64,000 bases of DNA from Paracoccus litorisediminis (GCF_009711205.1 NZ_WMIG01000001.1:989559-1053558), one strand, 5' to 3'; shown: positions 8,879-17,407, counted from the first letter of the stretch. Numbers and translations are program-made. Notes: a model not told the origin generated them from the letters alone.

Positions 8879-9514
8879 TCATTCCTTTCGAGCGAACTCC
8901 GCGTCGATCGAGATCAGGATCGGCTCGGTGAAGAATGCGTTGAGGCCGTAGGCTTGAGGGTCGATCTGGGTCTGCGCATGCAGCCCGATCAGGTCGCGGA
9001 TGACCGGATTGCCATTTTCGTCGCCGGTGAAGCCCTTACCCGCGCCGATCAGCTCGACCCCGAAAATCGCGGGATGGGTCTTGCCCATCAGGGTCAGCTG
9101 ACCGTTGACGCTGCCCTTGGTCTCGCTTTCGGCGACAAAGCCTTCGGACACGAAGCGGGCGGTCGGGTTGGCGGCCGTATCCAGATAGTCCTTGCCCCGC
9201 AGGACCTCGGCAAAGCCCTCGACCGGGGAGGAAATCGAGGTCACATCGACCTCGACCTCCAGCTTGCTGGCTGCCGGATCGTCGGGCTTCCAGTCCAGCG
9301 TGCCACTGACCTTGTCGAAGCGAAACACGCTGTAGGAAAAGCCAAGATGCAGCACGCGGGCGATGACCGCGCTGTGATAGGGGTCCAGCGCATAGCTGCC
9401 CGGACCCGCCGCGTGATAGTTTTTCTGTCCATGCGGCACGTCCGAGGGTTTGTAATCCTGCGCCGCCGCGGGGGCGGCGCAGAGAACCAGCGCAATCAGC
9501 GCCGCGCGGATCAT
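8879..9514 (-). CDS. YceI-family periplasmic protein
   Basis: The 211-residue protein opens with a cleavable signal peptide (about residues 1-18, ending AAAQ) and continues with the YceI lipocalin-like barrel: SYALDPYHSAVIARVLHLGF, a DVTSISS segment, and the GQLTLMGKTHPAIF region. YceI proteins bind long isoprenoid-type lipids in the periplasm. The start ATG at 9514 overlaps the stop of the VOC gene in an ATGA arrangement. Several upstream in-frame codons belong to the VOC gene in another frame. Confidence 0.9.
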   Translation of the reverse strand: MIRAALIALVLCAAPAAAQDYKPSDVPHGQKNYHAAGPGSYALDPYHSAVIARVLHLGFSYSVFRFDKVSGTLDWKPDDPAASKLEVEVDVTSISSPVEGFAEVLRGKDYLDTAANPTARFVSEGFVAESETKGSVNGQLTLMGKTHPAIFGVELIGAGKGFTGDENGNPVIRDLIGLHAQTQIDPQAYGLNAFFTEPILISIDAEFARKE

Positions 9515-10299
9515 GAAGCGTTCTCTTTCGGTCCGACGACCGAGAAATGCGCCCCCTGCGGATCGCGGAAGAAGGCGATGAAGGCACCGCCGGGTACCTC
9601 GACCGGGCCATGCAGCAGCGTGCCCCCGCCCGAGGTGATGCGCTCGATCGCGGCATCGACTCCGTTCACGCCGAAATAGGGCAGCCAGTTCGGCACGGGC
9701 GAATTGCCCAAGCCCATCATCCCGCCGATATCCGCGCCGTTCCACGAAAACAGCTGGTAGGTCCCCATCGGCCCCATGTCGACCGGCGTCGACTTGGTCC
9801 AGCCGAACAGCTCGGCGTAGAAATCGAAGGCCGCGCCGGGATCGGTCGACATCAGTTCGATCCAGTTGCCGTGGCTTTCCTTCTGCTGGTTCCACGGCCC
9901 GGCATCGGCGGGCGGTTTCGGGTCCATGCCCAGCGGTTGCAGGATGCCGAAACCGACGCCTTGCGGATCGGACAGAACGGCGAAACGGCCGGTTTCGGGA
10001 ATGTCGGCGGGTTCGCGAAAGACCTTGCCACCCAGCGCCTTGACCTTGGCCGCGGCACCGTCGGCATCGTCCACGTCGAAATAGATCATCCAGAAGGGCG
10101 GGACATCGGCGCAATCCTCGGGCCGCTCCATCAGCCCGGCAACCGGGCCGCCATCGTAATGCGCCAGATGATAGGTAAAGCCGGGCATTCCGGCGTCGCT
10201 GATCTTCCAGCCAAAGACCTTGTCATAGAAGGCCCCGGCATCGTCCAGCGCGCCCTTGGCGGTGGACAGCTCGAACCAGCATGGTTTTCCGTGATACAT
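9511..10299 (-). CDS. Two-domain VOC (glyoxalase/dioxygenase-fold) protein
   Basis: The 262-residue protein contains two tandem vicinal-oxygen-chelate modules, about residues 5-125 and 140-255. Each has a FYDKVFGW- or FYAELFGW-type segment and ends in a DPQG motif (SDPQGVGFGI and RDPQGAHFSVVG). Such proteins include glyoxalases, bleomycin-resistance-type binders and antibiotic-related hydroxylases; metal ligands are not obvious enough to assign a reaction. It is the second gene of the leftward stress-type cluster. Confidence 0.87.
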   Translation of the reverse strand: MYHGKPCWFELSTAKGALDDAGAFYDKVFGWKISDAGMPGFTYHLAHYDGGPVAGLMERPEDCADVPPFWMIYFDVDDADGAAAKVKALGGKVFREPADIPETGRFAVLSDPQGVGFGILQPLGMDPKPPADAGPWNQQKESHGNWIELMSTDPGAAFDFYAELFGWTKSTPVDMGPMGTYQLFSWNGADIGGMMGLGNSPVPNWLPYFGVNGVDAAIERITSGGGTLLHGPVEVPGGAFIAFFRDPQGAHFSVVGPKENAS

Positions 10300-10309
10300 C
10301 GCCCCACCC

Positions 10310-10663
10310 TCAGCTTTCGTCCACGACGGGTTCGAACCCGCCCCACATCATCCGCATCCCGTCAAAGGGCATGTCGCCCATCTTGGCCATGTCGGGATCG
10401 GACATCATCTTGGCATAGGCGGCATCGGCCGTGTCCTTGTCGGACCATTCGATCCAGGAAAACAGGATCGTCTCATCCTCCTTGGCCTTGGTCGCCATAT
10501 AGAAATCAGTGACCTTGCCGTGGGGCACATCGACGCCCCAGTTCTCGACCATGCGCTGTGCGCCCCATTTCTTGAAATAGGGCCAGGCCATGCGGGCGTG
10601 GTCGATGTATTTCTGCTTGTTCTCGGTCGGTACAGCCAGAAGAAAACCGGAATAGTAAGTCAT
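10310..10663 (-). CDS. DUF1428 (YbaA-like) protein
   Basis: The 117-residue protein has the DUF1428 signature: YYSGFLLAVP at the N-terminus, a central ENWGVDVPHGKVTDF stretch and a C-terminal GMRMMWGGFEPVVD tail. The dimeric alpha-beta barrel family has no known reaction. It is the first gene of the leftward cluster, facing a HxlR-type regulator across 88 bases. A GGAGGA-like ribosome site precedes the ATG. Confidence 0.9.
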   Translation of the reverse strand: MTYYSGFLLAVPTENKQKYIDHARMAWPYFKKWGAQRMVENWGVDVPHGKVTDFYMATKAKEDETILFSWIEWSDKDTADAAYAKMMSDPDMAKMGDMPFDGMRMMWGGFEPVVDES

Positions 10664-10713
10664 CTGTCGTCCTCCTCAGACGGCGAAAGAAACGCCGGTG
10701 AGTCGAAGGGTCT

Positions 10714-10745
10714 CAGTTGCAGTAGTAAAAAGCAACTGTTAATAT
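10714..10745 (+). promoter_or_regulatory. Candidate HxlR operator and overlapping promoter
   Basis: A perfect inverted repeat CAGTTGC (10714-10720) / GCAACTG (10732-10738) with an 11-base spacer overlaps a possible promoter TTGCAG-N17-TAATAT (10717-10722 and 10740-10745). HxlR proteins bind inverted repeats as dimers, so this is a plausible operator for autoregulation and for the divergent DUF1428 cluster. The -10 lies only six bases before the ATG at 10752. Confidence 0.5.
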
Positions 10746-10751
10746 GAAAAC

Positions 10752-11465
10752 ATGAATGAGATCGGCCAAACCCCGCGAACCCGCTATGACGAGGGCTGCC
10801 TTGGCGCCCACGCCCTGAATTTCATCGGCGACCGCTGGGCGCTGCTGGTCGTGCGTGAACTGATGTTCGCGCCCAAGCGTTTCCAGATGATCCGGGCGGG
10901 CATGCCCGGGATCACCGCCAGCGTGCTGACGCAAAGACTGGGGCAACTGACCCAGACCGCGATCATCGCGCATGATCCGGTGCTGGGAATTTACACACTG
11001 ACCGATCTGGGCAGGGCGCTGCACCCGCTGCTGACCGAGTTGTGCCGCTGGGCCTTGCTGCTGCCGGGCCATGATCCGCGCAAGTTCATCAGCATCTCGG
11101 CGCTGATGATTTCCATTTCGGCAACGGTGGATCGGGCGCGGGCGGCGGGATCGCCACTGCGCGCGGGCTTCCTGTCAGGAACCGAAGGGTTCGAGGTGGT
11201 TTTGTCCGCGAATGGCCTGCCGCAGGTCCGCGCCGTGCGCGCGCCGGATGCGGATTTCGTGCTTGAGGGCAGCGGCAATGCCTTGGCTGCTGCCGTCTAT
11301 GGCCCCCCGCCCACCGCCCTGGCGGCAGCGGGGCGCATTGCCCTGCACGGCGATCCGGTCGCCGCGCAGGAGTTCACCAGCTTCTTCAGCGTGACGCCTC
11401 AGACCAGATCCAGCAGCGACTCGCCCGAGGAAATCGTGCAGGCCCCGGCGGCTTCCTCGACCTGA
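10752..11465 (+). CDS. HxlR-family winged-helix transcriptional regulator
   Basis: The 237-residue protein has a HxlR-type N-terminal DNA-binding domain (NFIGDRWALLVVRELMFAP, FQMIRAGMPGITASVLTQRL, and the wing near YTLTDLGRAL), with Cys16 at the usual redox-sensing position (DEGCLGAHAL). A second domain of about 100 residues follows, resembling the SCP2-like domain found behind some HxlR proteins. There is no Shine-Dalgarno sequence; transcription may start at the ATG itself. The last 67 bases overlap the convergent peroxiredoxin gene, giving a Ser/Ala-rich tail. It probably controls the facing DUF1428-GST cluster. Confidence 0.88.
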   Translation: MNEIGQTPRTRYDEGCLGAHALNFIGDRWALLVVRELMFAPKRFQMIRAGMPGITASVLTQRLGQLTQTAIIAHDPVLGIYTLTDLGRALHPLLTELCRWALLLPGHDPRKFISISALMISISATVDRARAAGSPLRAGFLSGTEGFEVVLSANGLPQVRAVRAPDADFVLEGSGNALAAAVYGPPPTALAAAGRIALHGDPVAAQEFTSFFSVTPQTRSSSDSPEEIVQAPAASST

Positions 11466-11881
11466 ATTTCGGTCACGGTGCCGTTGTCGACCAGCATCGC
11501 ATAGCGCTTGGAGCGGCCATTGACCCAGCCAGCGCCCTCGATGTTCAGGCCAAGCGCCTTGGTGTAGCTGCCATCGGCATCGGCCAAAACCTCGATCCCG
11601 GCATCACCCGCGCCGGTGGCTTTCGACCATGCGCCCGCGACGAAGGGGTCGTTGACGGTCACGCAGACGACGCGCGAGACGCCTTTTTCGCGGAACTTGT
11701 CGGCATTCTTCACAAAGCTCGGCATGTGGCTGTTCGAGCAGGTGGGGGTGAAGGCGCCGGGCACGGCGAAAATCGCCACGCGGCCCTGCGACAGCTCGGC
11801 GGTGTCGACCTCGGCGGGGCCATTCTCGCCCAGTTTGAACAGCTTGCCTGCGGGCAGCTTGTCGCCTTTCGAAATGGACAT
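11399..11881 (-). CDS. Peroxiredoxin, Prx5-like
   Basis: The 160-residue thioredoxin-fold peroxidase reduces hydroperoxides. The peroxidatic cysteine is Cys48 in PGAFTPTCSNSHMP, the standard Prx5 motif, and the conserved arginine follows in the SKRYAMLVDNG region. A further cysteine near the C-terminus (GACTISSG) may act as resolving residue. A GGAGAACGC ribosome site precedes the ATG, and an ACTATA (TATAGT on the coding strand) element at 11917-11922 could be its -10 box. It overlaps the HxlR gene tail to tail. Confidence 0.95.
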   Translation of the reverse strand: MSISKGDKLPAGKLFKLGENGPAEVDTAELSQGRVAIFAVPGAFTPTCSNSHMPSFVKNADKFREKGVSRVVCVTVNDPFVAGAWSKATGAGDAGIEVLADADGSYTKALGLNIEGAGWVNGRSKRYAMLVDNGTVTEIQVEEAAGACTISSGESLLDLV

Positions 11882-11958
11882 GCGCGTTCTCCATGAATTG
11901 CATCAATGCGGGGCGGACTATAGGCTGCGCGCCTTGGGCAGACCAGTAAGGGCAAAGA

Positions 11959-13158
11959 ATGAATATCGTGATCCTTGGTGCGGGGCAGGCAGCGGCCTCG
12001 ATGGCGGCGAAATTGCGGGCGCTGGGGCATCAGGGGCCGATCACCTTGATCGGAGACGAGGCCGAGCCGCCCTATCAGCGCCCGCCTTTGTCGAAAGCCT
12101 ATCTGCTGGGCGAAATGGGGCTGGACCGGCTGACCCTGCGCGGCGCGGAATGGTGGACGGAACAGGGGATCATCCTGCATCTGGCCGAGCGCGCGACCGG
12201 CATCGACCGCGCGCGCCGGGTCGTCCTGACCGACAAGGGTGAGCATCCCTATGACGCGCTGGCCCTGACGCTGGGCGCAAGCCCCCGCCGCCTGCCGCAG
12301 ACGATGGGTGGCCATCTGCCCGGCGTGCATGTGGTGCGCAATCTGGCCGATATCGCGGCGGCGAAACCCGCGCTGGTGGCGGGCCGCCGTCTGGTGGTGA
12401 TCGGTGGCGGCTATATCGGACTTGAAGCCGCCGCCGTCGCCCGCAAGCTGGGCCTGCATGTGACGCTGGTCGAGGCCGCGCCGCGTATCCTTGGTCGGGT
12501 CGCCGCGGCCCAGACCGCCGACATGATCCGCGCACTCCACCGCGCGCATGGCGTGGACATCATCGAAGGCGTGGGGATCGAGCGTATCACCGGAACGGAA
12601 GCCGCCGACGGCGTGACCCTGTCGGATGGCCGTCACCTGCCCGCCGATCTGGTCATCTGCGGCATCGGCGTTGCCCCCGAAACCGCCCTGGCCGAGGCCG
12701 CCGGACTGGCGGTCGATAACGGCATCGCCACGGATGCGCAGGGGCGCAGTTCGGACCCGGCGATCTGGGCGGCGGGCGATTGCGCCAGCTTTCCCGCTTC
12801 GGATGGGCGGATGCGGCTGGAAAGCGTCGGCAATGCCATCGACATGGCCGAGGCGGTTGCCGCGAACATGCTGGGCGCTGGCGCGGACTACCTGCCAAAG
12901 CCGTGGTTCTGGTCGGATCAGTTTGACGCGAAACTGCAGATCGCCGGGTTGAATGCCGGTTACGATCAGGTCGTGACCCGGCCGGGCGCGGGCACGCATG
13001 GCGGCTCGGTCTGGTATTACCGTGACGGCCGCCTGATCGCCGTCGATGCGCTGAACGACGCCCGCGCCTATATGATCGGCAAGCGGTTGATCGAGGGCGG
13101 CAAATCGCCTTCGCCCGAGGCCGTGGCTGAGGCCACCGACCTGAAGGCGCTGATGTAA
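11959..13158 (+). CDS. Ferredoxin-reductase-type FAD/NAD-dependent oxidoreductase
   Basis: The 399-residue flavoprotein has an N-terminal FAD motif (VILGAGQAAASMAAKLR), a central NAD-binding GGGYIGLEAAAVARKLG motif, the AAGDCASFP FAD-binding segment, and a C-terminal reductase domain. The architecture matches rubredoxin/ferredoxin reductases of oxygenase systems (ThcD, BphA4-like) that pass electrons from NADH to a ferredoxin. No partner oxygenase or ferredoxin is adjacent; instead rsmD follows with a TAATG one-base overlap, so its partner must be encoded elsewhere. Confidence 0.9.
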   Translation: MNIVILGAGQAAASMAAKLRALGHQGPITLIGDEAEPPYQRPPLSKAYLLGEMGLDRLTLRGAEWWTEQGIILHLAERATGIDRARRVVLTDKGEHPYDALALTLGASPRRLPQTMGGHLPGVHVVRNLADIAAAKPALVAGRRLVVIGGGYIGLEAAAVARKLGLHVTLVEAAPRILGRVAAAQTADMIRALHRAHGVDIIEGVGIERITGTEAADGVTLSDGRHLPADLVICGIGVAPETALAEAAGLAVDNGIATDAQGRSSDPAIWAAGDCASFPASDGRMRLESVGNAIDMAEAVAANMLGAGADYLPKPWFWSDQFDAKLQIAGLNAGYDQVVTRPGAGTHGGSVWYYRDGRLIAVDALNDARAYMIGKRLIEGGKSPSPEAVAEATDLKALM

Positions 13159-13724
13159 TGCGGATCATCGGCGGCAATCTGCGCGGGCTGAAACTGGCGG
13201 ATGTGGGCGCGGGCGACACTGCGGCCCATCTGCGCCCGACCACCGACCGGGTGCGCGAGTCGATCTTTAACCTGCTGGTCAATGGCACGCATGGCAATCC
13301 GATCCCCGGCGCGCGGGTGCTGGACCTGTTCGCGGGCACCGGTGCGCTGGGGCTTGAAGCGCTGTCGCGCGGCGCGGGCCGCGTGGCCTTTGTCGATGAC
13401 GGGGTCGCAGCCCGCGCACTGCTGCGCCAGAATATCGAAAAGGCCCGCGCCATGGGTGTCACCGATGTCTGGCGGCGCGACGCGACCAAGCTGGGCGAAA
13501 ACCGCGGACCGGGTTTCGACCTGATCTTTCTGGACCCGCCCTATGGCAAGGGTCTGGGCGAACAGGCCATCGCCTCGGCCATGGCCAATGGCTGGATCGC
13601 CCCCGGCGCGATGATCGTCTGGGAGGAATCTTCCGCCCCGCCCGCCGTGACGGGGCTGGAGCGGATCGATCAGCGCAAATATGGCGATACGGTCATCACC
13701 CTGCTGCGCCCCGAGACGGCTTAG
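13158..13724 (+). CDS. rsmD: 16S rRNA (guanine966-N2)-methyltransferase RsmD
   Basis: The 188-residue AdoMet-dependent methyltransferase modifies G966 of 16S rRNA. It shows the RsmD opening MRIIGGNLRG, the RPTTDRVRESIFN motif, the AdoMet loop LDLFAGTGALGLEALSRGA and the catalytic DPPYG motif. Its ATG overlaps the stop of the preceding flavoprotein gene by one base. The 3' end overlaps the convergent Lrp-type gene by four bases. Confidence 0.96.
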   Translation: MRIIGGNLRGLKLADVGAGDTAAHLRPTTDRVRESIFNLLVNGTHGNPIPGARVLDLFAGTGALGLEALSRGAGRVAFVDDGVAARALLRQNIEKARAMGVTDVWRRDATKLGENRGPGFDLIFLDPPYGKGLGEQAIASAMANGWIAPGAMIVWEESSAPPAVTGLERIDQRKYGDTVITLLRPETA

Positions 13725-14179
13725 GTCGCCCGATCCAGCTTGGTCGACAGGTGGATCAGGCTTTCGCTGGACCTGACCCCGGTCAGACTGCCGATCTGAT
13801 CCAGCACATCGTCAAGCTGGCTGGTCGATGTGGCCGCCAGCTGCAGCAAAAGATCCACCCTTCCGCTGGTCGTGTGGATGCGTTCGACCTCGGGCAGGCT
13901 GCGCAAACGGGTCAGGATACCCGCCTGCGAGCGCGGCTCGATCGTCAGCAGGCAGGTGGCACGGATGCGGTTTTCCCGCGCCGCATCCCCCAACCGCAGC
14001 GTATAACCGGCAATCGCCCCCGAGGTTTCCAGCCGCTCCAGCCGCGCCTGCACGGTCGAACGCGCGACTTTCAGCCGCCGCGCCAGTACCGCCACCGATT
14101 GCCGCGCATCCTGCGCAAGATGGGCCAGAATGCCCCGATCCAGCTCGTCCAAATTCAACACCTGACATATTGACGCCAT
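13721..14179 (-). CDS. Lrp/AsnC-family transcriptional regulator
   Basis: The 152-residue protein has the Lrp winged-helix domain (LDELDRGILAHLAQDARQSV, then ARSTVQARLERLETSGAI as recognition helix) and the C-terminal RAM ligand-binding domain. Lrp-type regulators sense amino acids. It is divergent from a PLP-dependent ornithine/lysine-type decarboxylase, 119 bases apart, and probably controls it in response to a basic amino acid or polyamine (inference). I chose the ATG at 14179; a longer form starting at 14242 would run into the promoter region. Confidence 0.9.
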   Translation of the reverse strand: MASICQVLNLDELDRGILAHLAQDARQSVAVLARRLKVARSTVQARLERLETSGAIAGYTLRLGDAARENRIRATCLLTIEPRSQAGILTRLRSLPEVERIHTTSGRVDLLLQLAATSTSQLDDVLDQIGSLTGVRSSESLIHLSTKLDRAT

Positions 14180-14298
14180 TTTGGTCGATTTAACCGATCC
14201 GGCGCGCAATTCCACCCTTTTCGTTGCATCAACCGGAAACAATCAGGCGCAGACTTGAGGGCACCCCCCGTTCCCGAACGCAAAGGAAGGATCTGCCG

Positions 14299-15456
14299 AT
14301 GGGACTGACCGAGGGCCGTGGCCCCAAGACCGTCTGGAACAACCCCGCCGAGATCATCCGCGTTTTGGCCCCGGAAGATCCGGTCATGGTCTTTGATCCC
14401 GCGGTCCTGCGCGCGACGGCGCAGCGTTTCCTGCGCGGCTTTCCCGGTCTGGTCACCTATGCGGTGAAATCCAATCCCGACAAGGCGATCATCCGCACCC
14501 TTGCTGCGGCTGGCGTGAAGGGATTCGATGTCGCCTCGCCCTATGAGATCGACCTGATCGGCCGTCTCGCCCCCCATGCCGCGCGCCATTACCACAACCC
14601 GGTCCGCGCGCGCGCCGAGATCGCCCATGGCGTCGCGGCGGGGGTAAAGTCGTGGTCGGTGGATAGTTGGTCCGAGTTGGAAAAGCTGTTCCAGCGCGTC
14701 CCATCCGAAAATTGCGAGATCTCGCCCCGCTTCAAGCTGCCGGTGTCTGGGGCGGCCTATGATTTCGGCTCGAAATTCGGCGCTTCGCCGGAACTGGCGG
14801 CAGAATTGCTGCGGGCGGTGGCGGATAGGGGCTATATCCCGTCGCTGACCTTCCATCCCGGCACGCAATGCGGCGATCCGCAGGCATGGGAAAGCTATAT
14901 CACCACCGCCGCGCGGATCTGCGACATGGCGGGGGTCAAGGCGCGGCGGCTGAATGTGGGCGGCGGCTTCCCCTCGCACCGTGTGCAGGCGATTGCGCCG
15001 GATCTGACCACGATCTTCGAACTGATCGACAGCGCCACCGAGGCCGCATTCGGCGCCGACCGCCCGGAACTGGTCTGCGAGCCGGGGCGCGGCATGTGCG
15101 CCGATGCCTTTGCCCTGATCACGCGGGTCAAGGCGGTGCGCGACGGCGCAGCCGTTTTCCTGAATGATGGCGTCTATGGAGGGCTGACCGAATTGCCGCA
15201 GATCGGCAATCTGGACCGGTTGCAGGTCCTGACCCCCGAGGGCACGCCCCGCGCAGGCGTACCTACTCCGCGCACCGTTTTCGGGCCGACTTGCGACTCG
15301 CTCGACCGACTGCCCGGAGAGATTGACCTGCCCGCCAATATCCAGGAGGGCGACTACCTGATCTTTCAGGGTGCGGGCGCGTATTCGACCGTGACGAACA
15401 CCCGCTTCAATGGCTTCGGGCAGATGGCGCACCTGTCTGTTCGGTCACTTTCCTGA
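14299..15456 (+). CDS. Type III PLP-dependent decarboxylase (ornithine/lysine decarboxylase-like)
   Basis: The 385-residue protein is of the eukaryotic-type ornithine decarboxylase fold (alanine-racemase-like barrel). The Schiff-base lysine is Lys57 in YAVKSNPD. The pyridoxal-phosphate glycine loop GGGFPSH, the EPGRGM motif and the substrate-site cysteine in GPTCDSLD are all present. The product is probably putrescine or cadaverine; ornithine versus lysine cannot be settled by eye. AAGGAAGG at 14283-14290 is a good ribosome site for the ATG at 14299. The facing Lrp-type gene is the likely regulator. Confidence 0.9.
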   Translation: MGLTEGRGPKTVWNNPAEIIRVLAPEDPVMVFDPAVLRATAQRFLRGFPGLVTYAVKSNPDKAIIRTLAAAGVKGFDVASPYEIDLIGRLAPHAARHYHNPVRARAEIAHGVAAGVKSWSVDSWSELEKLFQRVPSENCEISPRFKLPVSGAAYDFGSKFGASPELAAELLRAVADRGYIPSLTFHPGTQCGDPQAWESYITTAARICDMAGVKARRLNVGGGFPSHRVQAIAPDLTTIFELIDSATEAAFGADRPELVCEPGRGMCADAFALITRVKAVRDGAAVFLNDGVYGGLTELPQIGNLDRLQVLTPEGTPRAGVPTPRTVFGPTCDSLDRLPGEIDLPANIQEGDYLIFQGAGAYSTVTNTRFNGFGQMAHLSVRSLS

Positions 15457-15499
15457 CGCGATCAATTCCCGGTTGCTGATTCCATGCTAGCCTGAGCTT

Positions 15500-16543
15500 A
15501 TGGAATCTGATCACGCATCCATTTTTCATGTGGTGTTGATGGACGGAACCTTCGCTTCGCTGGCAGAGGGTCAGGGATCGTCCATTACCCGAATTCACGC
15601 CATGCTTTCGGGCCGGCTCGGCCCATTGCAGGGCAAGGTGAATTTGCATTATGCGCCAGGCCAGCAATGGGCGGCCTGGCGCACCTTACCCCTGCTGATC
15701 TCGGTGCAGACGGTCGAACAGAACATCCGAAACGCCTATGCTTGGCTGGCGCGGACATGGCAGCCGGGTGAACCCCTTTTCCTGTTCGGATATTCGCGCG
15801 GCGGTATGGGCATCTGCGCGCTGGCCGAGATGATCGACCGCATCGGCCTGCTGCGCCGAGAAGAGGCCAGCGATCAGAACCTGCTTTGTGCGTGGAACAG
15901 CTATCGCTACGACGGCGGACCGATTGCGGCGCATATGCGACACGATCACGTCCCGATCCGCATGGTTGGGCTGCTGGACACGGTGATGTCGCTGCCGTTT
16001 TCGGACAGCGCCGGGGACGGGTTCGACTATTCCAAGGGGCGGCTGGCAGGCAATGTGGCGCGCGGTGTTCATGCGCTGGCGCTGGACGAAACCCGCCACG
16101 CCTTTGCTCCGGTCCTGTGGACCGAGGGCAGGCAGGACCAGCGCATCGAACAGCTGTGGTTTCGCGGCGCTCATCCCGATATCGGCGGCCAACTTTTAGG
16201 GCACGAGGCCGCGCGGCCCTTGGCCAACCTGCCGCTGGTCTGGCTGCTGTCGCGCGCCGCTGAGGATGGATTGCCCCTGCCCGAAAACTGGCAGGACCAG
16301 CACCCCTGCGACCCCGACGCGCCCCGGCTGGGATCGTGGCATCGCTGGGGCAAGGCCTTCCTGCGCCGTTCGGCCCGCAAGGTCGGGCTGGCCACCGGAG
16401 AGGCGCTGCATCCGTCGGTGCCCCTGCCCTATGCCGGTCCGGCGCATCTGGTCGGCGCGCTGGCCACGGCAGCGCCGGAAAGGCAACGGTTTCGGCTGCG
16501 GCTGCCGGGCGATGGCGGCACCGATCACTCGGCGCACGCCTGA
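15500..16543 (+). CDS. DUF2235 alpha/beta-hydrolase domain protein (Tle1-phospholipase-like fold)
   Basis: The 347-residue protein carries the DUF2235 hydrolase signatures: an N-terminal VVLMDGTFAS strand, the nucleophile elbow GYSRGGMGI, the LLDTVMSLPF strand with the acidic residue, the ALDETRHAFAPVLW motif and FRGAHPDIGG with a probable catalytic His. Some type VI secretion phospholipases (Tle1) share this domain, but there is no VgrG, PAAR, Hcp or immunity gene nearby and no signal peptide. It is therefore best treated as a cytosolic hydrolase of unknown substrate. It ends exactly where metF ends on the other strand. Confidence 0.85.
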   Translation: MESDHASIFHVVLMDGTFASLAEGQGSSITRIHAMLSGRLGPLQGKVNLHYAPGQQWAAWRTLPLLISVQTVEQNIRNAYAWLARTWQPGEPLFLFGYSRGGMGICALAEMIDRIGLLRREEASDQNLLCAWNSYRYDGGPIAAHMRHDHVPIRMVGLLDTVMSLPFSDSAGDGFDYSKGRLAGNVARGVHALALDETRHAFAPVLWTEGRQDQRIEQLWFRGAHPDIGGQLLGHEAARPLANLPLVWLLSRAAEDGLPLPENWQDQHPCDPDAPRLGSWHRWGKAFLRRSARKVGLATGEALHPSVPLPYAGPAHLVGALATAAPERQRFRLRLPGDGGTDHSAHA

Positions 16544-17407
16544 TCAGGCGACGTTCGGAAGCGCGCCCTTGGGGGTGACGCCAAGCGCGGCGCAGACCTT
16601 CAGCACCAGATCGGGCTTGTTCAGCGTGTAGAAATGCAGCCGGTCGACGCCGCCCGCGACCAGCTGTTCGCACAGCTTCACGCAGACCTCTTGCGCCAGC
16701 CGCGCCTCGCCCTCTTTGCCAGCCTGCGCAAAGGCCTCCTCGGCCCATGCCGGAACCGAGGTGCCGCAGCGCTCGGCAAAACGGCGCGCGCCAGCCCAGC
16801 TTTGGATCGGCAGGATGCCGGGCAGGATCGCGGCAGTGACGCCCGCCTTTTCGCATTGGTCGCGGAAACGGAAGAACGTGTCGGCGTCAAAGAAGAACTG
16901 GGTGATGGCGCTGGTCGCACCCGCATCCGACTTGCGCTTCAGCCATGCCACATCGGCGGCGGTATCGGGGCTGTCGGGATGCGGCTCGGGGTAAGCGCCG
17001 CAACGGATCTTCATGTCGCCACGCGCGGCAATCGCCTCGATCAGCTCGACCGAATTGGCGAAGCCGTCGGGATGCGCGGTGAAGCGGTCCTGACCTTGCG
17101 GTGCGTCGCCGCGCAAGGCGACGATCTCATGCACGCCCGCCGCCGCGTAATCGGCGACGATCTGCAGGGTTTCCTCGCGCGTGGCATCGACGCAGGTCAG
17201 ATGCGCCGCGACATTCAGCCCGTAATGGCTGGCCAGCGCCGTCACCGCCTCATGCGTCAACTGCCGGGTGGTGCCGCCCGCGCCATAAGTGACCGAAACG
17301 AAGTCCGGGCCCAAGGGTGCCAGCGCGCGCGCCGTATCCCACAGCCGGAACGACTGGTCGAGGTTCCGGGGCGGGAAGAATTCGAAGCTGACGGCGGGCG
17401 TGGTCAT
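16544..17407 (-). CDS. metF: Methylenetetrahydrofolate reductase MetF
   Basis: The 287-residue FAD barrel enzyme reduces 5,10-methylene-THF to 5-methyl-THF for methionine synthesis. It shows the N-terminal SFEFFPPR motif with the catalytic Glu, the SVTYGAGGTTR loop, the ALRGDAP flavin segment and the ITQFFFDADTF stretch. The start ATG at 17407 was chosen because the family begins just before SFEFFPP; the longer upstream frame overlaps the promoter region. It is divergent from a MetR-like LysR gene, a classic arrangement. Confidence 0.96.
   Translation of the reverse strand: MTTPAVSFEFFPPRNLDQSFRLWDTARALAPLGPDFVSVTYGAGGTTRQLTHEAVTALASHYGLNVAAHLTCVDATREETLQIVADYAAAGVHEIVALRGDAPQGQDRFTAHPDGFANSVELIEAIAARGDMKIRCGAYPEPHPDSPDTAADVAWLKRKSDAGATSAITQFFFDADTFFRFRDQCEKAGVTAAILPGILPIQSWAGARRFAERCGTSVPAWAEEAFAQAGKEGEARLAQEVCVKLCEQLVAGGVDRLHFYTLNKPDLVLKVCAALGVTPKGALPNVA

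Noticed and set aside
15500..16543. Type VI secretion effector
   Set aside because: Only the hydrolase domain is present; no secretion, adaptor or immunity genes nearby.
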